DNA from: Candidatus Zhuqueibacterota bacterium
GTDB lineage: Bacteria; Zhuqueibacterota; Zhuqueibacteria; Zhuqueibacterales; Zhuqueibacteraceae
Direction of reading: 5' to 3'
Length of the DNA: 64,000 nt
Assembly (NCBI GenBank): GCA_022616415.1
Contig: JAKEEU010000105.1
Coordinates: 1 to 64,000 of the forward strand
Shown: one piece after another, positions 1-10,142 of the stretch
Numbering within the stretch: position 1 is the first letter of the stretch
Layout: every line of letters begins with the position of its first letter
Position numbers and translations under genes: made by a program
The notes under the pieces: generated by a model
What the model was told of the DNA's origin: nothing
Database searches by the model: none
The model's input: the letters and a program-made list of their open reading frames with translations, nothing else

Positions 1-116
1 CCGATTATGACTGCTAAAAAACTTCTAACGGCGTACATGTTACCAATTATTCCACCTCAAAATTTTTCAAAAACCGGTATTTCTGGACAGACACTAACTA
101 TTCAGGCGTTTTTAGA

Positions 117-190
117 AGGCAAAACAATTGGGGGCAAAACTATTAAAGCTTTTAGGACAATTATTTTGCCCATAATGGTTTTGCCTTGAT
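117..190. repeat. Intergenic inverted repeat (hairpin)
   Basis: AAGGCAAAACAATTGGGGGCAAAACTATT facing the reverse complement AAGGCAAAACCATTATGGGCAAAATAATTG. Confidence 0.6.
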
Positions 191-230
191 TCCTTGGCTT
201 TCAACAATATCTCCGTAGTTGCTAATAATT

Positions 231-626
231 TTACTTTTTCAACTCTTCCGCTGCGCGTGCAGCGAGGGGATGCTCCGGCCATAAATTTACCGCATTTCTC
301 CACATCCGTTCCGCTTCGTCGATCCGGCCCTCCTGTTTCAATGTCAAGCCGTAGAAATAATAGGCCTGCACGCGTTCGCTTTTTTCCAGATTGGAAGAAT
401 CCGCGTGCGCGACAATAAAGGCAAAATCAACCGCTTTTTCCACCGCCTTTTCATCGCCGTCACCGCCGCGGTTGTGATAATGGATGCCGAGCTTGAGCAG
501 CGCTTCCTGCTTGTTGTGATTGGCGGCCAGGCGCGCCTCATACTCTTTGAGCTGTTGCTCGTTGAGTTGGGCCAGCGCCGGAAAAGCAAGAAAGAAAAGC
601 GCCAGCATCAGCATGAGCTTGTTCAT
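231..626 (-). CDS. Secreted TPR-like repeat protein
   Basis: Signal peptide MNKLMLMLALFFLAFPALA; TPR-like helices (AYYFYGLTLKQEGRIDEAERMWRNAVNLWPEHPLA). Confidence 0.7.
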   Translation of the reverse strand: MNKLMLMLALFFLAFPALAQLNEQQLKEYEARLAANHNKQEALLKLGIHYHNRGGDGDEKAVEKAVDFAFIVAHADSSNLEKSERVQAYYFYGLTLKQEGRIDEAERMWRNAVNLWPEHPLAARAAEELKK

Positions 627-914
627 TTTGATTCTCCGTTGCGAAGAGTTCGATCTGATTACCTTATTGTTGTTACGCTGAAAATATACGCAGGAAGGGC
701 GGGAAAGATAAGCTCGATCCGACGAATGGTCGATTGGGTGGGATGAATGGGATTTTGAGCGGATATTTGAGCTTATGAATCGAAGAAAAAAGCAATTTTC
801 ACCAACTTGACACTCGGAATACTGTCGCGGCGCAATTAAAACCCTTGCAGCCGTTCCCCTTTAAAGGAGCGCGCCCCCCCATGGGAAAATGAAAATCTGG
901 GTGCTCCATCATCG

Positions 915-2252
915 TCACGCTTTCAGTTCGTATCCTTCGGATCGCGCAATATAGGCCGCACAGGTCACGTCGCCGGTCACGTTCAGCACGGTTCGGCACA
1001 TATCGAGAATGCGGTCGACGCCGAGAATGATGGCGATGCCCTCGCCGGGGACGCCGACCATTTGCATGACGATGATCAACAACGGAATCGAGCCGGAGGG
1101 TACGCCGGCGGCGCCGACGGCGGTCAATACGCTCATGATCACAACGATGAGCTGCGACCCCAGATCTAATTGCACGCCGAACACCTGCGCGAGAAACAGC
1201 ACCGTCACCCCTTCAAAGAGCGCGGTGCCGTTCATGTTCATCGTGGCGCCGAGGGGCAGCACGAAGCCGGTTATTTTCGCGGGAATGCCGAGATTTTGCT
1301 GCGAGATCATGATCGTCGTCGGCAGGGTCGCGTTGCTCGAGCTGGTCGAGAACGCCGTGAGCATGATGGTTTCCACTTTCTTGAAAAAGGCCAATGGATT
1401 GATTTTGGCGAAGAGGCGCACGAGAACAGAGAACGTGCCGATTTGATGGAGAATAAGGCCAAGCAAAACGGTGACGACGTACCACGCCAGCGCCTTCAAC
1501 AGATCGAAGCCGAAGCGCGCGGTGACGCTAAAAATGAGTCCGGCCACGCCATAAGGCGCGAGTTTCATGGCGAGATTGATGATAACGACGGCCACGTCGT
1601 AGATCGCCTCCAAAACACGCATGAGCGGTTGCGCGCGCTCCGGTTTGATGAGCGTCAAGGCCACGCCGACCATCAACGCAAAAAAGATCACCGCCAGCAT
1701 GTCGGGATTGCCATTGGTGCTTTCTTTGCCGGCCATCGCATAGAACGGGTTGCGCGGCACGATATTCACCAGCGTTTGAATGCCGAACGTCGTCTCTTTG
1801 GCGCGGCCTTGCATTTCGGCGGCTTGTTGGCCGTAAACGCTCATCAGGCCGTTTTTCGTTTCTTCCGGCAGGGCGTCGCCGGGTTGAATGGTGTTGACCA
1901 AAACCAGCCCGATGGTTACCGCCGCAGCCGTGACGAGCAGAAAATAGAGCATCGTCCGCAGGCCGATGCGGCCGAGCTGCTTGAGGTTGCCGATTCCCGC
2001 GACGCCGAGGCTCAGGCTGGCAAAGACGAGCGGGATGACGACCATGATCAGCATATTGAGAAAAATTCTTCCCACCGGCTCGCTGACGTATTTGATGAAT
2101 CCGAGCAGCACTGGATCGTTCTTCATAAAGGTGTTGCAAAGAATCCCGCCGGCGGCGCCGGCGACCAACCCAATAAAAATCTTGGTGTGCAGCGGCATGC
2201 CGGAGTTTTTGCTTTCGTTTTGATTGGCTCCAATCGTCGGCGCGTCAGCCAT
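915..2252 (-). CDS. Dicarboxylate/amino acid:cation symporter (DAACS family)
   Basis: 445 aa; family motifs AFSTSSSNATLPTTI and LGATMNMNGTALFEGV, multiple TM helices. Confidence 0.92.
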   Translation of the reverse strand: MADAPTIGANQNESKNSGMPLHTKIFIGLVAGAAGGILCNTFMKNDPVLLGFIKYVSEPVGRIFLNMLIMVVIPLVFASLSLGVAGIGNLKQLGRIGLRTMLYFLLVTAAAVTIGLVLVNTIQPGDALPEETKNGLMSVYGQQAAEMQGRAKETTFGIQTLVNIVPRNPFYAMAGKESTNGNPDMLAVIFFALMVGVALTLIKPERAQPLMRVLEAIYDVAVVIINLAMKLAPYGVAGLIFSVTARFGFDLLKALAWYVVTVLLGLILHQIGTFSVLVRLFAKINPLAFFKKVETIMLTAFSTSSSNATLPTTIMISQQNLGIPAKITGFVLPLGATMNMNGTALFEGVTVLFLAQVFGVQLDLGSQLIVVIMSVLTAVGAAGVPSGSIPLLIIVMQMVGVPGEGIAIILGVDRILDMCRTVLNVTGDVTCAAYIARSEGYELKA

Positions 2253-2573
2253 GGCGAACTCCCTTCGGTTAGTAACGTTCAGTCAGCAGCTTTACTGCCG
2301 GGTAAATTGTCCACAATCTAAAAAGTTTCGATTTGAAGTCAATAAAAAAATCACTTGCGCTTTATGATGAAACTTATTAATTGTAGTTTTATCACGTTTT
2401 TAAACATATCTTATTGTTTGCCTAGCTTAGTACCTGTCTAAGTCTTTGTTTTTTCATATTAAAGAAAGCTGGAATTCAGATTTTTTATATTTAACAAAAC
2501 TAAAATAGAGTGGAGCTAAATTACCCCAGTAACGACATACACCCTCAGGGTGGGTTAGCAAAAAGGACATATT

Positions 2574-3056
2574 ATGAATAATTCCATACTGTTTATCATT
2601 ATCTTTGTTGTTCTTATTGCAGCCGGATGGTATGCAAAAATCTATTTTACCCGTTTCATGCCTAAAAAGGACGAAAAAGACCTGTGGAAAAAACAGGCGC
2701 AAAACGTCAACAAACAACTGGAAGATGCGCTTACAAAAAAGAAAGAAGATGAGTATAAAAGCTTTCTTCACCCAAAGGTTTCTCGCTACCAACAGAAGCT
2801 GCCTCATCGTGTCGAAGGAATCAATGAGGTGATGAAATGGATCAAAAACGAGATGGAAATGCCAGCGGGTCCTACTAGTATCGTACAAGCTGGCGCCGAA
2901 TTGTACGATGGCAAGACGGTCGTGCTAACTTTTAATTATATGACACAGACCAAGGTTGGCGACAAATTTACTGAAGGCGCTGGCAAGGTGACTCGCGTGT
3001 GGATTCATGGTCGAGATGGTTGGAAATTAGTGCACGAGCACGTTAGCTCCGGATAA
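2574..3056 (+). CDS. Membrane-anchored SnoaL/NTF2-like protein
   Basis: N-terminal TM helix, then charged linker and a C-terminal SnoaL-like pattern (VTRVWIHGRDGWKLVHEHVSSG). Confidence 0.6.
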   Translation: MNNSILFIIIFVVLIAAGWYAKIYFTRFMPKKDEKDLWKKQAQNVNKQLEDALTKKKEDEYKSFLHPKVSRYQQKLPHRVEGINEVMKWIKNEMEMPAGPTSIVQAGAELYDGKTVVLTFNYMTQTKVGDKFTEGAGKVTRVWIHGRDGWKLVHEHVSSG

Positions 3057-3145
3057 GCATATCACTGGCAAACAGCTAATTGGAATGGTTGCAGAAATGA
3101 AATTAAAAAACATAAAAGTTTGACGTTCAATTTTCTCGAAAAAAT

Positions 3146-3700
3146 ATGAGACACATGACGATTCTCAATCGCCAGCAAACGGCGCTGCTGGTGATCGACA
3201 TTCAGGATCGCGTTCACGCGGTCATGCGCTATCGCGAAGAGGTCGAGAGCAATGCGCAGAAGCTGATTCGCGGCTGCCAGCTTTTGCAGGTGCCGATTTT
3301 TTTGACCGAGCAATACCCCAAGGGGCTTGGCCATACGATCTCGTCGATTCGTTACGCTTTGCAAGCCGCCTTGCCGATTCAAAAGATGACGTTCAGTTGC
3401 TGCGGCAGTGATGAGCTGATGCTAGCTTTGCGAGAGAAGGGAATCCGGCAGGTGATTTTGGCGGGCATCGAAACGCACGTTTGCGTGCTGCAAACCGCGC
3501 TCGATCTTTTGGCCAACGATTTTCAGGTGCATGTAGCGCGCGACGCCGTTTCTTCACGGCGGGAGCTCGATCATCAAACGGCGTTGCAGCGCTTGACGCA
3601 AGCCGGCGCCATCATCACTACGGTGGAAATGGCGCTGTTCGAGCTGATGGTGCGCGCCAGCTCGGCCGAGTTTAAAGAGGTGTCCAAGCTGATCAAATAA
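3146..3700 (+). CDS. Isochorismatase-family hydrolase
   Basis: TALLVIDIQDR start, K in QKMTFSCCGSDEL, GIETHVCVLQTALDL cysteine motif. Confidence 0.9.
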   Translation: MRHMTILNRQQTALLVIDIQDRVHAVMRYREEVESNAQKLIRGCQLLQVPIFLTEQYPKGLGHTISSIRYALQAALPIQKMTFSCCGSDELMLALREKGIRQVILAGIETHVCVLQTALDLLANDFQVHVARDAVSSRRELDHQTALQRLTQAGAIITTVEMALFELMVRASSAEFKEVSKLIK

Positions 3701-3710
3701 ATGAATGGAT

Positions 3711-3789
3711 GACTGGAGTGATGGATCATTGGAGTAATGGAGTTATAAAGCTCCCAATACTCCATTAATCCAACACTCCATCACTCCAA
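3711..3789. repeat. Heptad (TGGAGTR/TGGATTR) inverted-repeat element, copy 1
   Basis: TGGAGTGATGGATCATTGGAGTAATGGAG...CTCCAATACTCCATTAATCCAACACTCCATCACTCCA between convergent genes. Confidence 0.85.
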
Positions 3790-3795
3790 GTGGGG

Positions 3796-6054
3796 TTAGG
3801 ATCGCCGGCGGCGGCTGTCACGCTCGCGGCCCTTGTGGATGCTGCAATGGCTGTTGGGTTCGAAGCCGGCTTTGAAGACTTCATAAGTAACGCTCGGGCA
3901 CTCGTCGTTGGCAAGTCTCTTGCTCGTCGTGCAAATCTCGGCGCGCACGATGCCCGGGGGCGGAATAAAATCTTCTTCCGGCAGTCCAAGCGAATCATGC
4001 ACGGTTTTCATATACGGCGCCCAAATCGGCAGCGCCACCGCGGCGCCGGTCTCGCCTCTTTCGAATGACATATCCTGCCGATCGAAGCCGACCCAAACGC
4101 CGGTGGCCAATTGCGGCGTGAAGCCGATAAACCAGGCGTCGCGATAATCGTTCGTGGTGCCGGTTTTTCCCGCGGCGGGGCGATAAAATTGATGCCGTGA
4201 GCGCGCGCCGGCCCCGGTGCCGCGGCCATAATCCATCACCGAGCGCAGCATGTCAGCCATAATATAAGCCGTCTCTTTGCTCAAAACTTCTTTCCCGCTC
4301 GGCCGATTGTCTTCCAACACATTACCGTCTTTGTCTTCAACTTTTAATATCGCCAACGGCTCCATGCGCACGCCTTGATTGGCAAACGATGAAAACGCCG
4401 AGGTGATTTCGAGCGGGATGACTTCGCCAGCGCCGAGCGCGATGGCGTCATAAGGTGGAATGTTGGTCGTCAGCCCCATGCGATGGCAGTAGTCTACAAT
4501 CACAGCGGGCCGGGTCACTTGTTGCACGAGACGAACGGTCGGCAAATTCAGCGAGCGCGCCAAAGCCTCGCGCAAGGTGACGTAACCGCTGATCGAATTG
4601 TCGTAATTGTGCGGCCGCCATTCTGTTCCATCAACCAGCTTCACCACCACCGGCTGATTGATCACCTCGTAAGTCGGCGAATAGCCGTTGTCGATGACCG
4701 CGGTGTAGACAAACGGCTTGAACGCCGAGCCGGGTTGGCGTTGCGCCTGCACCACGCGGTTGAATTTGTTCTCGTCGAAGTCGCGGCCGCCGACCATGGC
4801 GAGAATGCGCCCGGTGCGCGTTTCGATCGTCACCAGGGCGGCTTGTACCGGCCGCCGTTTGCTGAGCATGCCGTTCAACAGCGCCGAATCGGCCAACGCT
4901 TCCTTCAGGGTCATGCCGAGCGTGTCGAGCATGGCTTGGTCGAAAATTTTCAGGTGCTCTTTGTCGGCCAACAGGCGTTTATTGGCGCGCCGCTGCATTT
5001 CCTGCAGTTGCAGGGCCACGTATTTTTCAGCCAGTGCTTGCGCGCGTGTGTCCAACGAGGTGTAAATTTTGAGGCCGCGGGTCAACAACTCCTCGCCATA
5101 TTTTTGCCACATCAGTTGCCGGACGTATTCGGTAAAATAGGGGGCAATGCCGTAGTGCTCGTTGGCCGGACGGTCGAGCACACCCAGAGGGATGGTTTTG
5201 TAGGTTTCGTAGTCACCCTTTTCGAGTTTGGCGGTGCGATACATATTGGCCATCACCAAGTTGCGGCGCGCCAGGCAGCCCGAGGGATTGCGGAGCGGTG
5301 AAAGCGTTTCCGGCCTCTGCACCATCGCCACCAACATGGCTGATTCGTGAGGCAGCAGTTGCTCGACATTTTTGCCGAAATACTTTTGCGATGCCATTTG
5401 CACGCCGTGCGTGCCGTGCCCAAGATAAACCTGGTTCAGATACATCTCTATAATTTCATCTTTGGTGTAAGTGCGCTCGATCTGAATGGCGGTCAGCAGC
5501 TCGCGGATTTTCCGCGTGATCGTCTTCTCGGTGGTGAAATAAAGGACGCGCGCGAGTTGTTGGGTGATCGTGCTGGCGCCCTGGCGTTTTTCCATATAGA
5601 TGAGATCGATGGCAATCGCTTGCGTGAACCGCAAGGCATTGAAGCCCCAATGATGATAAAAATTGCGGTCTTCGGTTGCCAGCAAGGCGTCTTTCAAATG
5701 CTGCGGCATCCGCTCGAGCGGAACGTAGGAGCGCCGCTCTTCGAAAAACTCTTTGATGACGTTGCCATCGGCGGAATAAACTTTCGAGACCAGCTTGGGC
5801 CGATAGTCTTCGAGCTGGGTAAGCGAAGGCAAATCCTGGCTGAGCTGGTAGACGTAGATGAGTCCGGGAATGACGATCGCCGCCAACAGGACGCCGAAAA
5901 TGGTCCAGGTGGTTTTGGATTTTAGCGTAACCGATGAAAAATTCATATCCTGATTCCTCGAAATATCTTTCCGGCCTGCGGTTGACTGAGACGGTTGTTG
6001 TGCTGGGCGGCGAAGCAGGCCGTTTTTGTCTTGATGGCGAAAATAGCGCTTCAT
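3796..6054 (-). CDS. Penicillin-binding protein 1A (GT51 + transpeptidase)
   Basis: EDRNFYHHWG, RKIRELLTAIQIERTYTKDEIIEMYLNQVYLG, SAFKPF, SLN, KTGTTNDYRDAWFIG; start may be internal (MNFSSVT, about 5946). Confidence 0.93.
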   Translation of the reverse strand: MKRYFRHQDKNGLLRRPAQQPSQSTAGRKDISRNQDMNFSSVTLKSKTTWTIFGVLLAAIVIPGLIYVYQLSQDLPSLTQLEDYRPKLVSKVYSADGNVIKEFFEERRSYVPLERMPQHLKDALLATEDRNFYHHWGFNALRFTQAIAIDLIYMEKRQGASTITQQLARVLYFTTEKTITRKIRELLTAIQIERTYTKDEIIEMYLNQVYLGHGTHGVQMASQKYFGKNVEQLLPHESAMLVAMVQRPETLSPLRNPSGCLARRNLVMANMYRTAKLEKGDYETYKTIPLGVLDRPANEHYGIAPYFTEYVRQLMWQKYGEELLTRGLKIYTSLDTRAQALAEKYVALQLQEMQRRANKRLLADKEHLKIFDQAMLDTLGMTLKEALADSALLNGMLSKRRPVQAALVTIETRTGRILAMVGGRDFDENKFNRVVQAQRQPGSAFKPFVYTAVIDNGYSPTYEVINQPVVVKLVDGTEWRPHNYDNSISGYVTLREALARSLNLPTVRLVQQVTRPAVIVDYCHRMGLTTNIPPYDAIALGAGEVIPLEITSAFSSFANQGVRMEPLAILKVEDKDGNVLEDNRPSGKEVLSKETAYIMADMLRSVMDYGRGTGAGARSRHQFYRPAAGKTGTTNDYRDAWFIGFTPQLATGVWVGFDRQDMSFERGETGAAVALPIWAPYMKTVHDSLGLPEEDFIPPPGIVRAEICTTSKRLANDECPSVTYEVFKAGFEPNSHCSIHKGRERDSRRRRS

Positions 6055-6066
6055 GAAAATTTAAAA

Positions 6067-6444
6067 CTATCCGAGCAGTTTGACCTCGGCTTTGTCGAAA
6101 TCGACGATGAGTTGGGAACAGGCTTTTTCTAGAAACTTCATACCGATCAACTCGTCGCCCGGGATGATTTCCACTTTCACTCGCTTGCGTTTGATTTTAA
6201 CCCATCCCTCGAAAACCGGCAAAACGATGGGCTTGTTGGTTGCCAACACGAACTTATCATAGCCAAGAAATTTGAGATTTAGTTTCGGAAGCATTGTATA
6301 CGGTACGGCAATGTCACCAGCGAAACCTGTATCCACGATGAAGCGATGCTTGCTATTGGAAGAAAGTTTTAGATTCCCACTTCCATCAACCGTCGCAGAC
6401 ACAAGTGGCTCCTGATATTTGATCACTCCCTTGAAGATAATCAT
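6067..6444 (-). CDS. Clan AA (retropepsin-like) aspartic protease
   Basis: FIVDTGFAGDIAVPYTML catalytic DTG; IPGDELIGMKFLEKACSQLIVDF. Confidence 0.75.
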   Translation of the reverse strand: MIIFKGVIKYQEPLVSATVDGSGNLKLSSNSKHRFIVDTGFAGDIAVPYTMLPKLNLKFLGYDKFVLATNKPIVLPVFEGWVKIKRKRVKVEIIPGDELIGMKFLEKACSQLIVDFDKAEVKLLG

Positions 6445-6692
6445 AGCTTATGGAATCCCCCTCGAAGCTTATATACTCCAGGATAACCAATGCGAATACA
6501 GTAAAACACTGCGTTTGGTGCTTTCTTTCTTCCTTTTTCAACGGCATCAATAGTATCTTTGCCGAGAAAATACGCGCCGCTATCCGGATCGATGGCGGCG
6601 ATCATGCCCTTGTGTTTGGCCTCCAGCGCCTCAATTTTTTTAATGAGCGCTTTGGGCGGCTTTTTGAGAGGGGGAATTTCGCTCAAATTCAT
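6441..6692 (-). CDS. Small conserved-looking hypothetical protein
   Basis: MNLSEIPPLKKPPK...; overlaps the downstream protease start by 4 nt (ATGA-type); start chosen inside the longer ORF. Confidence 0.6.
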   Translation of the reverse strand: MNLSEIPPLKKPPKALIKKIEALEAKHKGMIAAIDPDSGAYFLGKDTIDAVEKGRKKAPNAVFYCIRIGYPGVYKLRGGFHKL

Positions 6693-6747
6693 AATAGCCT
6701 CCTTACGGGGAGTGCATCGCGGACAGGAAAGTCCGCGCTCCCGTATA

Positions 6748-7536
6748 TTAGAACGCCTGCACCGATGCTTTTGATTCCTGGCGAGGTGATGGCGTCGTTG
6801 CAAAGTACGGCTTCTGCTCCGGCCAGGTTAGCATTTGCGGTCCGCTTTCGTCGAATTGGCAATACGTAAAATGCTCCATCCAGTCGCCGAGGTTGATGAA
6901 AATTTTTTCGCCCACGGTTTCAAACAACGGTTTGTGGGTGTGGCCCATGATCACGACGTCGTGTCCCTCGGCGAATTTGGCTTCAGCGTAACTGCGGTAA
7001 TCGCGCTCCCAGGTGTTGGGATTGTCTTTGACGGATCGGCTGGTGTGCGAGACAAGTTTCGCCAGGGGAATGCCGACATCCGGATGTATCCAGCGATAAA
7101 GCTCGACGTTGATCGGGTTCTTGAAGATGCGTTTCATCAACCTATAACCGCCGTCGTTTTTGGCCACGCCGTCGCCGTGGATAATATAACAATTGTAGCC
7201 GCACAAATCACGGATTACGTAATTTTCGTGCAGCGCCAATCCAACCTCGTGCCGCAAGAAATCGCCCATCCACAGATCATGATTGCCGGCCACATAATCT
7301 ATCGGAACGCCCGCCGCGCGCAGCTCGTAAAGCTTGGCCAACACCGCAAAATTGCGGTTGGGAATGGCGTGGCGATATTCAAACCAAAAATCGAACAGAT
7401 CGCCGACGATGAACAACCCGGCGCCGCGCGTTTTGGCGTGCTCGAGAAAATCCAGAACCCAGCGCTGGCGGAGCGCTTCGTCATCGCGGTTGGGCGCGCC
7501 CAGGTGCGCGTCGGAGAAAAAAAAGTACGCGGACAT
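6748..7536 (-). CDS. lpxH: UDP-2,3-diacylglucosamine diphosphatase (LpxH-type metallophosphoesterase)
   Basis: YFFFSDAHLG, VGDLFDFWFEYRHAIP, VAGNHDLWMGDF, HGDGVA, GHTHKPLF. Confidence 0.9.
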   Translation of the reverse strand: MSAYFFFSDAHLGAPNRDDEALRQRWVLDFLEHAKTRGAGLFIVGDLFDFWFEYRHAIPNRNFAVLAKLYELRAAGVPIDYVAGNHDLWMGDFLRHEVGLALHENYVIRDLCGYNCYIIHGDGVAKNDGGYRLMKRIFKNPINVELYRWIHPDVGIPLAKLVSHTSRSVKDNPNTWERDYRSYAEAKFAEGHDVVIMGHTHKPLFETVGEKIFINLGDWMEHFTYCQFDESGPQMLTWPEQKPYFATTPSPRQESKASVQAF

Positions 7537-7637
7537 TGCAGACCAAACGACTGAATTCGCGCGGAATGCTCTTCCGTGGTGATTTTTAGCATAATTTATG
7601 GAAACGCGCCGTCAAATGCAAGTTTTCCTTTTCTCAT

Positions 7638-7666
7638 TTGCTTTTTTGCCGTCCGTATGGTATATT
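7638..7666 (+). promoter_or_regulatory. Putative sigma70-type promoter of the ABC operon
   Basis: TTGCTT-17 bp-TATATT. Confidence 0.5.
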
Positions 7667-7708
7667 AAACAAATTTAACTTTCGCCATTACAGAAGGTGA
7701 GGAGGAAC

Positions 7709-8608
7709 ATGCAAACCCTGCAGATTGACGGCATCGGCAAATCTTTCGGCAAGCTGGAGGCCGTAAAAGATTTGAGCCTGGCAGTGTCGCCAGGAACGAT
7801 GTATGGCTTTCTCGGGCCGAACGGCGCCGGCAAGACCACGACGATCCGCATGATCATGGAAATCATTTTGCCGGATCACGGCCAAATTCTGATCAACAGC
7901 CGGCCAAACACCTCTCGGGAGGTTCTCGACCGCGTCGGCTACTTGCCGGAAGAGCGCGGCGTGTATCCTAAAATGAAAGTGATCGAAGCGCTGGAGTTCT
8001 TCGCCGAGCTTAAGGGCATGAAGAAGCGCGATCACGCCCCCAAAATCAACGCGTGGCTGGCGCGCTTCGGCATGGCGGAAGTGCGCGACAAAAAAATGAA
8101 CGAGCTTTCCAAAGGCAACCAGCAGAAAATTCAATTTCTCACCACGGTGTTGCACTCACCCGATCTCATCATCCTCGACGAGCCGTTCATGGGGCTTGAT
8201 CCGCTCAACGCCGACTTGATAAAGGACGTGATGTTGGAGCAAACGGGGCGCGGCGCGGCGATTGTCTTTTCCACCCATCAAATGGATTCGGCGGAAAAAC
8301 TTTGCGACGCCATCTGCCTGATCAACAAGGGCCAAAAAGTTTTGGACGGCGAGGTGAAACGCATCAAACGCAACTTCGGCCATAACAACGTGATTTTGGC
8401 TTATGACGGCAAATCGGATTTTCTCAAGCAAAACGGCCTGGTGAAAGATTATAACGACTTCGGCAATTACGTCGAAGTGCACTTGCAGGAGGGCGCCAGC
8501 CCGCAAGCCCTGCTCGCCGCCGCCATGCAGCAAGCCGAGATTTCGCGCTTCGAGATCGTCGAGCCGTCATTGCACGAAATTTTCGTGGCGACGGTGAAAG
8601 AGAATTGA
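7709..8608 (+). CDS. ABC transporter ATP-binding protein (NatA-like)
   Basis: GPNGAGKTTTIRM Walker A, ELSKGNQQKIQ signature, LIILDEPFMGLDP Walker B; SD GGTGAGGAGG before ATG 7709. Confidence 0.92.
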   Translation: MQTLQIDGIGKSFGKLEAVKDLSLAVSPGTMYGFLGPNGAGKTTTIRMIMEIILPDHGQILINSRPNTSREVLDRVGYLPEERGVYPKMKVIEALEFFAELKGMKKRDHAPKINAWLARFGMAEVRDKKMNELSKGNQQKIQFLTTVLHSPDLIILDEPFMGLDPLNADLIKDVMLEQTGRGAAIVFSTHQMDSAEKLCDAICLINKGQKVLDGEVKRIKRNFGHNNVILAYDGKSDFLKQNGLVKDYNDFGNYVEVHLQEGASPQALLAAAMQQAEISRFEIVEPSLHEIFVATVKEN

Positions 8609-8614
8609 AATTTT

Positions 8615-8700
8615 ATAGTAGTCCTGCCCCTTTGTGGGGCACTTTTGATCTTCGAACTTCTCACCTTCAATAGCCGCCCAATAAGGGGCGGGGACTACCT
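8615..8700. repeat. GTCCNNGCCCC/GGGGCNGGGAC inverted-repeat element, copy 1
   Basis: AGTAGTCCTGCCCCTTTGTGGGG...CCGCCCAATAAGGGGCGGGGACTACC. Confidence 0.7.
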
Positions 8701-8732
8701 CTCATGCTGGCAAATGTTCACCGAGAAAAAAC

Positions 8733-10019
8733 ATGGACAAACTGCTCACCGTAATGCGCCGGGAGTTTCTCTCGCGCGTCAAAACCAAAGGTTTCATCAT
8801 CGGCACGATTCTCACGCCGGTCTTTCTGATCGCGATGATGGTGGTGCCGGGCTTGCTCTTGTTTCTCAAATCGGACAAACCCAAACAAATTGCCGTCATC
8901 GATCAGACCGGCGCCATTTTGGATTCCTTGACGTCTACTTTGAGCGAGAAGAATAAAGCGGGTGAACGTCTCTACAGTTTTATCAAACATGAAACCCAGC
9001 CGGAAAAAATTGAGGAAGAGAAAAAAGCGTTGTCCGAGCGAGTCAACCGCGGCGAGCTGGATGGTTACATCATCATTCCGGCGTCAATCTATGAGGACGG
9101 CCAGGCCGCTTACCGCGGCAAAAGCGTGACCAATTTCCGCGACAATAGCCGCATCGCGAACGCTATCAGCCGCGCGGTAACGGCGCGCCGCATTCAACAG
9201 AGCGGCTTGGAGGCGAAACAGGTTCGTCAATTAGTCCGCCGCGTGAATTTGAAGACTTTTCGCATCGCCGCAGGCGGCAAAGAGGAGGAAGACCAGGGGC
9301 GCACGAAAACGGTGGTTTGGATTTTGGTGGCGTTCATTTATATGGCGATGCTCGTTTATGGCCAAATGGTGATGCGAAGCGTGATTGAAGAAAAAAGCTC
9401 GCGCGTGATCGAAGCGGTGATTTCTTCGGTCAAGCCCTTTCATTTGATGGCCGGCAAAATTTTCGGCATCGGCGCGCTCGGCTTGGCGCAATATTCGCTC
9501 TGGGCGCTCGTCATGGGGCTGCTGTCGCATTATGGCGTCAAGATCATGGGCCTATCCGCCTCCAAGCTGACCAACGCCAAGTTTGCCATGCCGTCGCTCC
9601 CACCGGAAATCCTCGTATTCTTCATCGTCTTTTTTGTGTTGGGCTATCTTCTTTTCGCCGCCATGTATGCCGGCCTCGGCGCCATGGTTAATTCCGACCA
9701 AGAGGCGCAACAACTGGTTTTCCCGCTGGTGATGCTGGTCATCATTCCTTTCTTGTGTACCTTTTATATTATCGGCAGTCCCAACAGCCAATTGTCAGTG
9801 ATTCTCTCGCTCATTCCATTTTTTGCGCCCATCACCATGTTTGCGCGCATTGCGGCGCAAACGCCGCCGGCCTGGCAAATTGCGCTTTGCCTGACGTTGT
9901 TGGTGGCGACGATTTTTGGCACGATTTGGATCGTCGGCCGCATTTACCGCGTCGGCGTGTTGATGTATGGCAAGCGCCCGAATCTGCCGGAAGTGATCAA
10001 GTGGATCAAGTACGCCTGA
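8733..10019 (+). CDS. ABC-2 type permease (NatB-like)
   Basis: Multiple TM helices; MRREFLSRVKTKGFIIGT; SVIEEKSSRVIEAVISSVKPFHLMAGKIFGIG. Confidence 0.88.
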   Translation: MDKLLTVMRREFLSRVKTKGFIIGTILTPVFLIAMMVVPGLLLFLKSDKPKQIAVIDQTGAILDSLTSTLSEKNKAGERLYSFIKHETQPEKIEEEKKALSERVNRGELDGYIIIPASIYEDGQAAYRGKSVTNFRDNSRIANAISRAVTARRIQQSGLEAKQVRQLVRRVNLKTFRIAAGGKEEEDQGRTKTVVWILVAFIYMAMLVYGQMVMRSVIEEKSSRVIEAVISSVKPFHLMAGKIFGIGALGLAQYSLWALVMGLLSHYGVKIMGLSASKLTNAKFAMPSLPPEILVFFIVFFVLGYLLFAAMYAGLGAMVNSDQEAQQLVFPLVMLVIIPFLCTFYIIGSPNSQLSVILSLIPFFAPITMFARIAAQTPPAWQIALCLTLLVATIFGTIWIVGRIYRVGVLMYGKRPNLPEVIKWIKYA

Positions 10020-10022
10020 AGC

Positions 10023-10115
10023 ACTGGAGTGTTGGATTGATGGATTACTGGATTATTGGATTGATAAAATACTGCAAACCCCAACAATCCAATAATCCAA
10101 CAATCCATCACTCCA
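10023..10115. repeat. Heptad inverted-repeat element, copy 2
   Basis: ACTGGAGTGTTGGATTGATGGATTACTGGATTATTGGATTG...CCAACAATCCAATAATCCAACAATCCATCACTCCA. Confidence 0.85.
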
Positions 10116-10142
10116 AGATTTATTTAAGCAAGGAATAAACTC

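Noticed and set aside
1170-2321. 383-aa plus-strand ORF antisense to the DAACS transporter
   Set aside because: Arg/His/Gln-rich, no recognisable motifs; the opposite strand has clear transporter motifs. Typical GC-biased shadow ORF.
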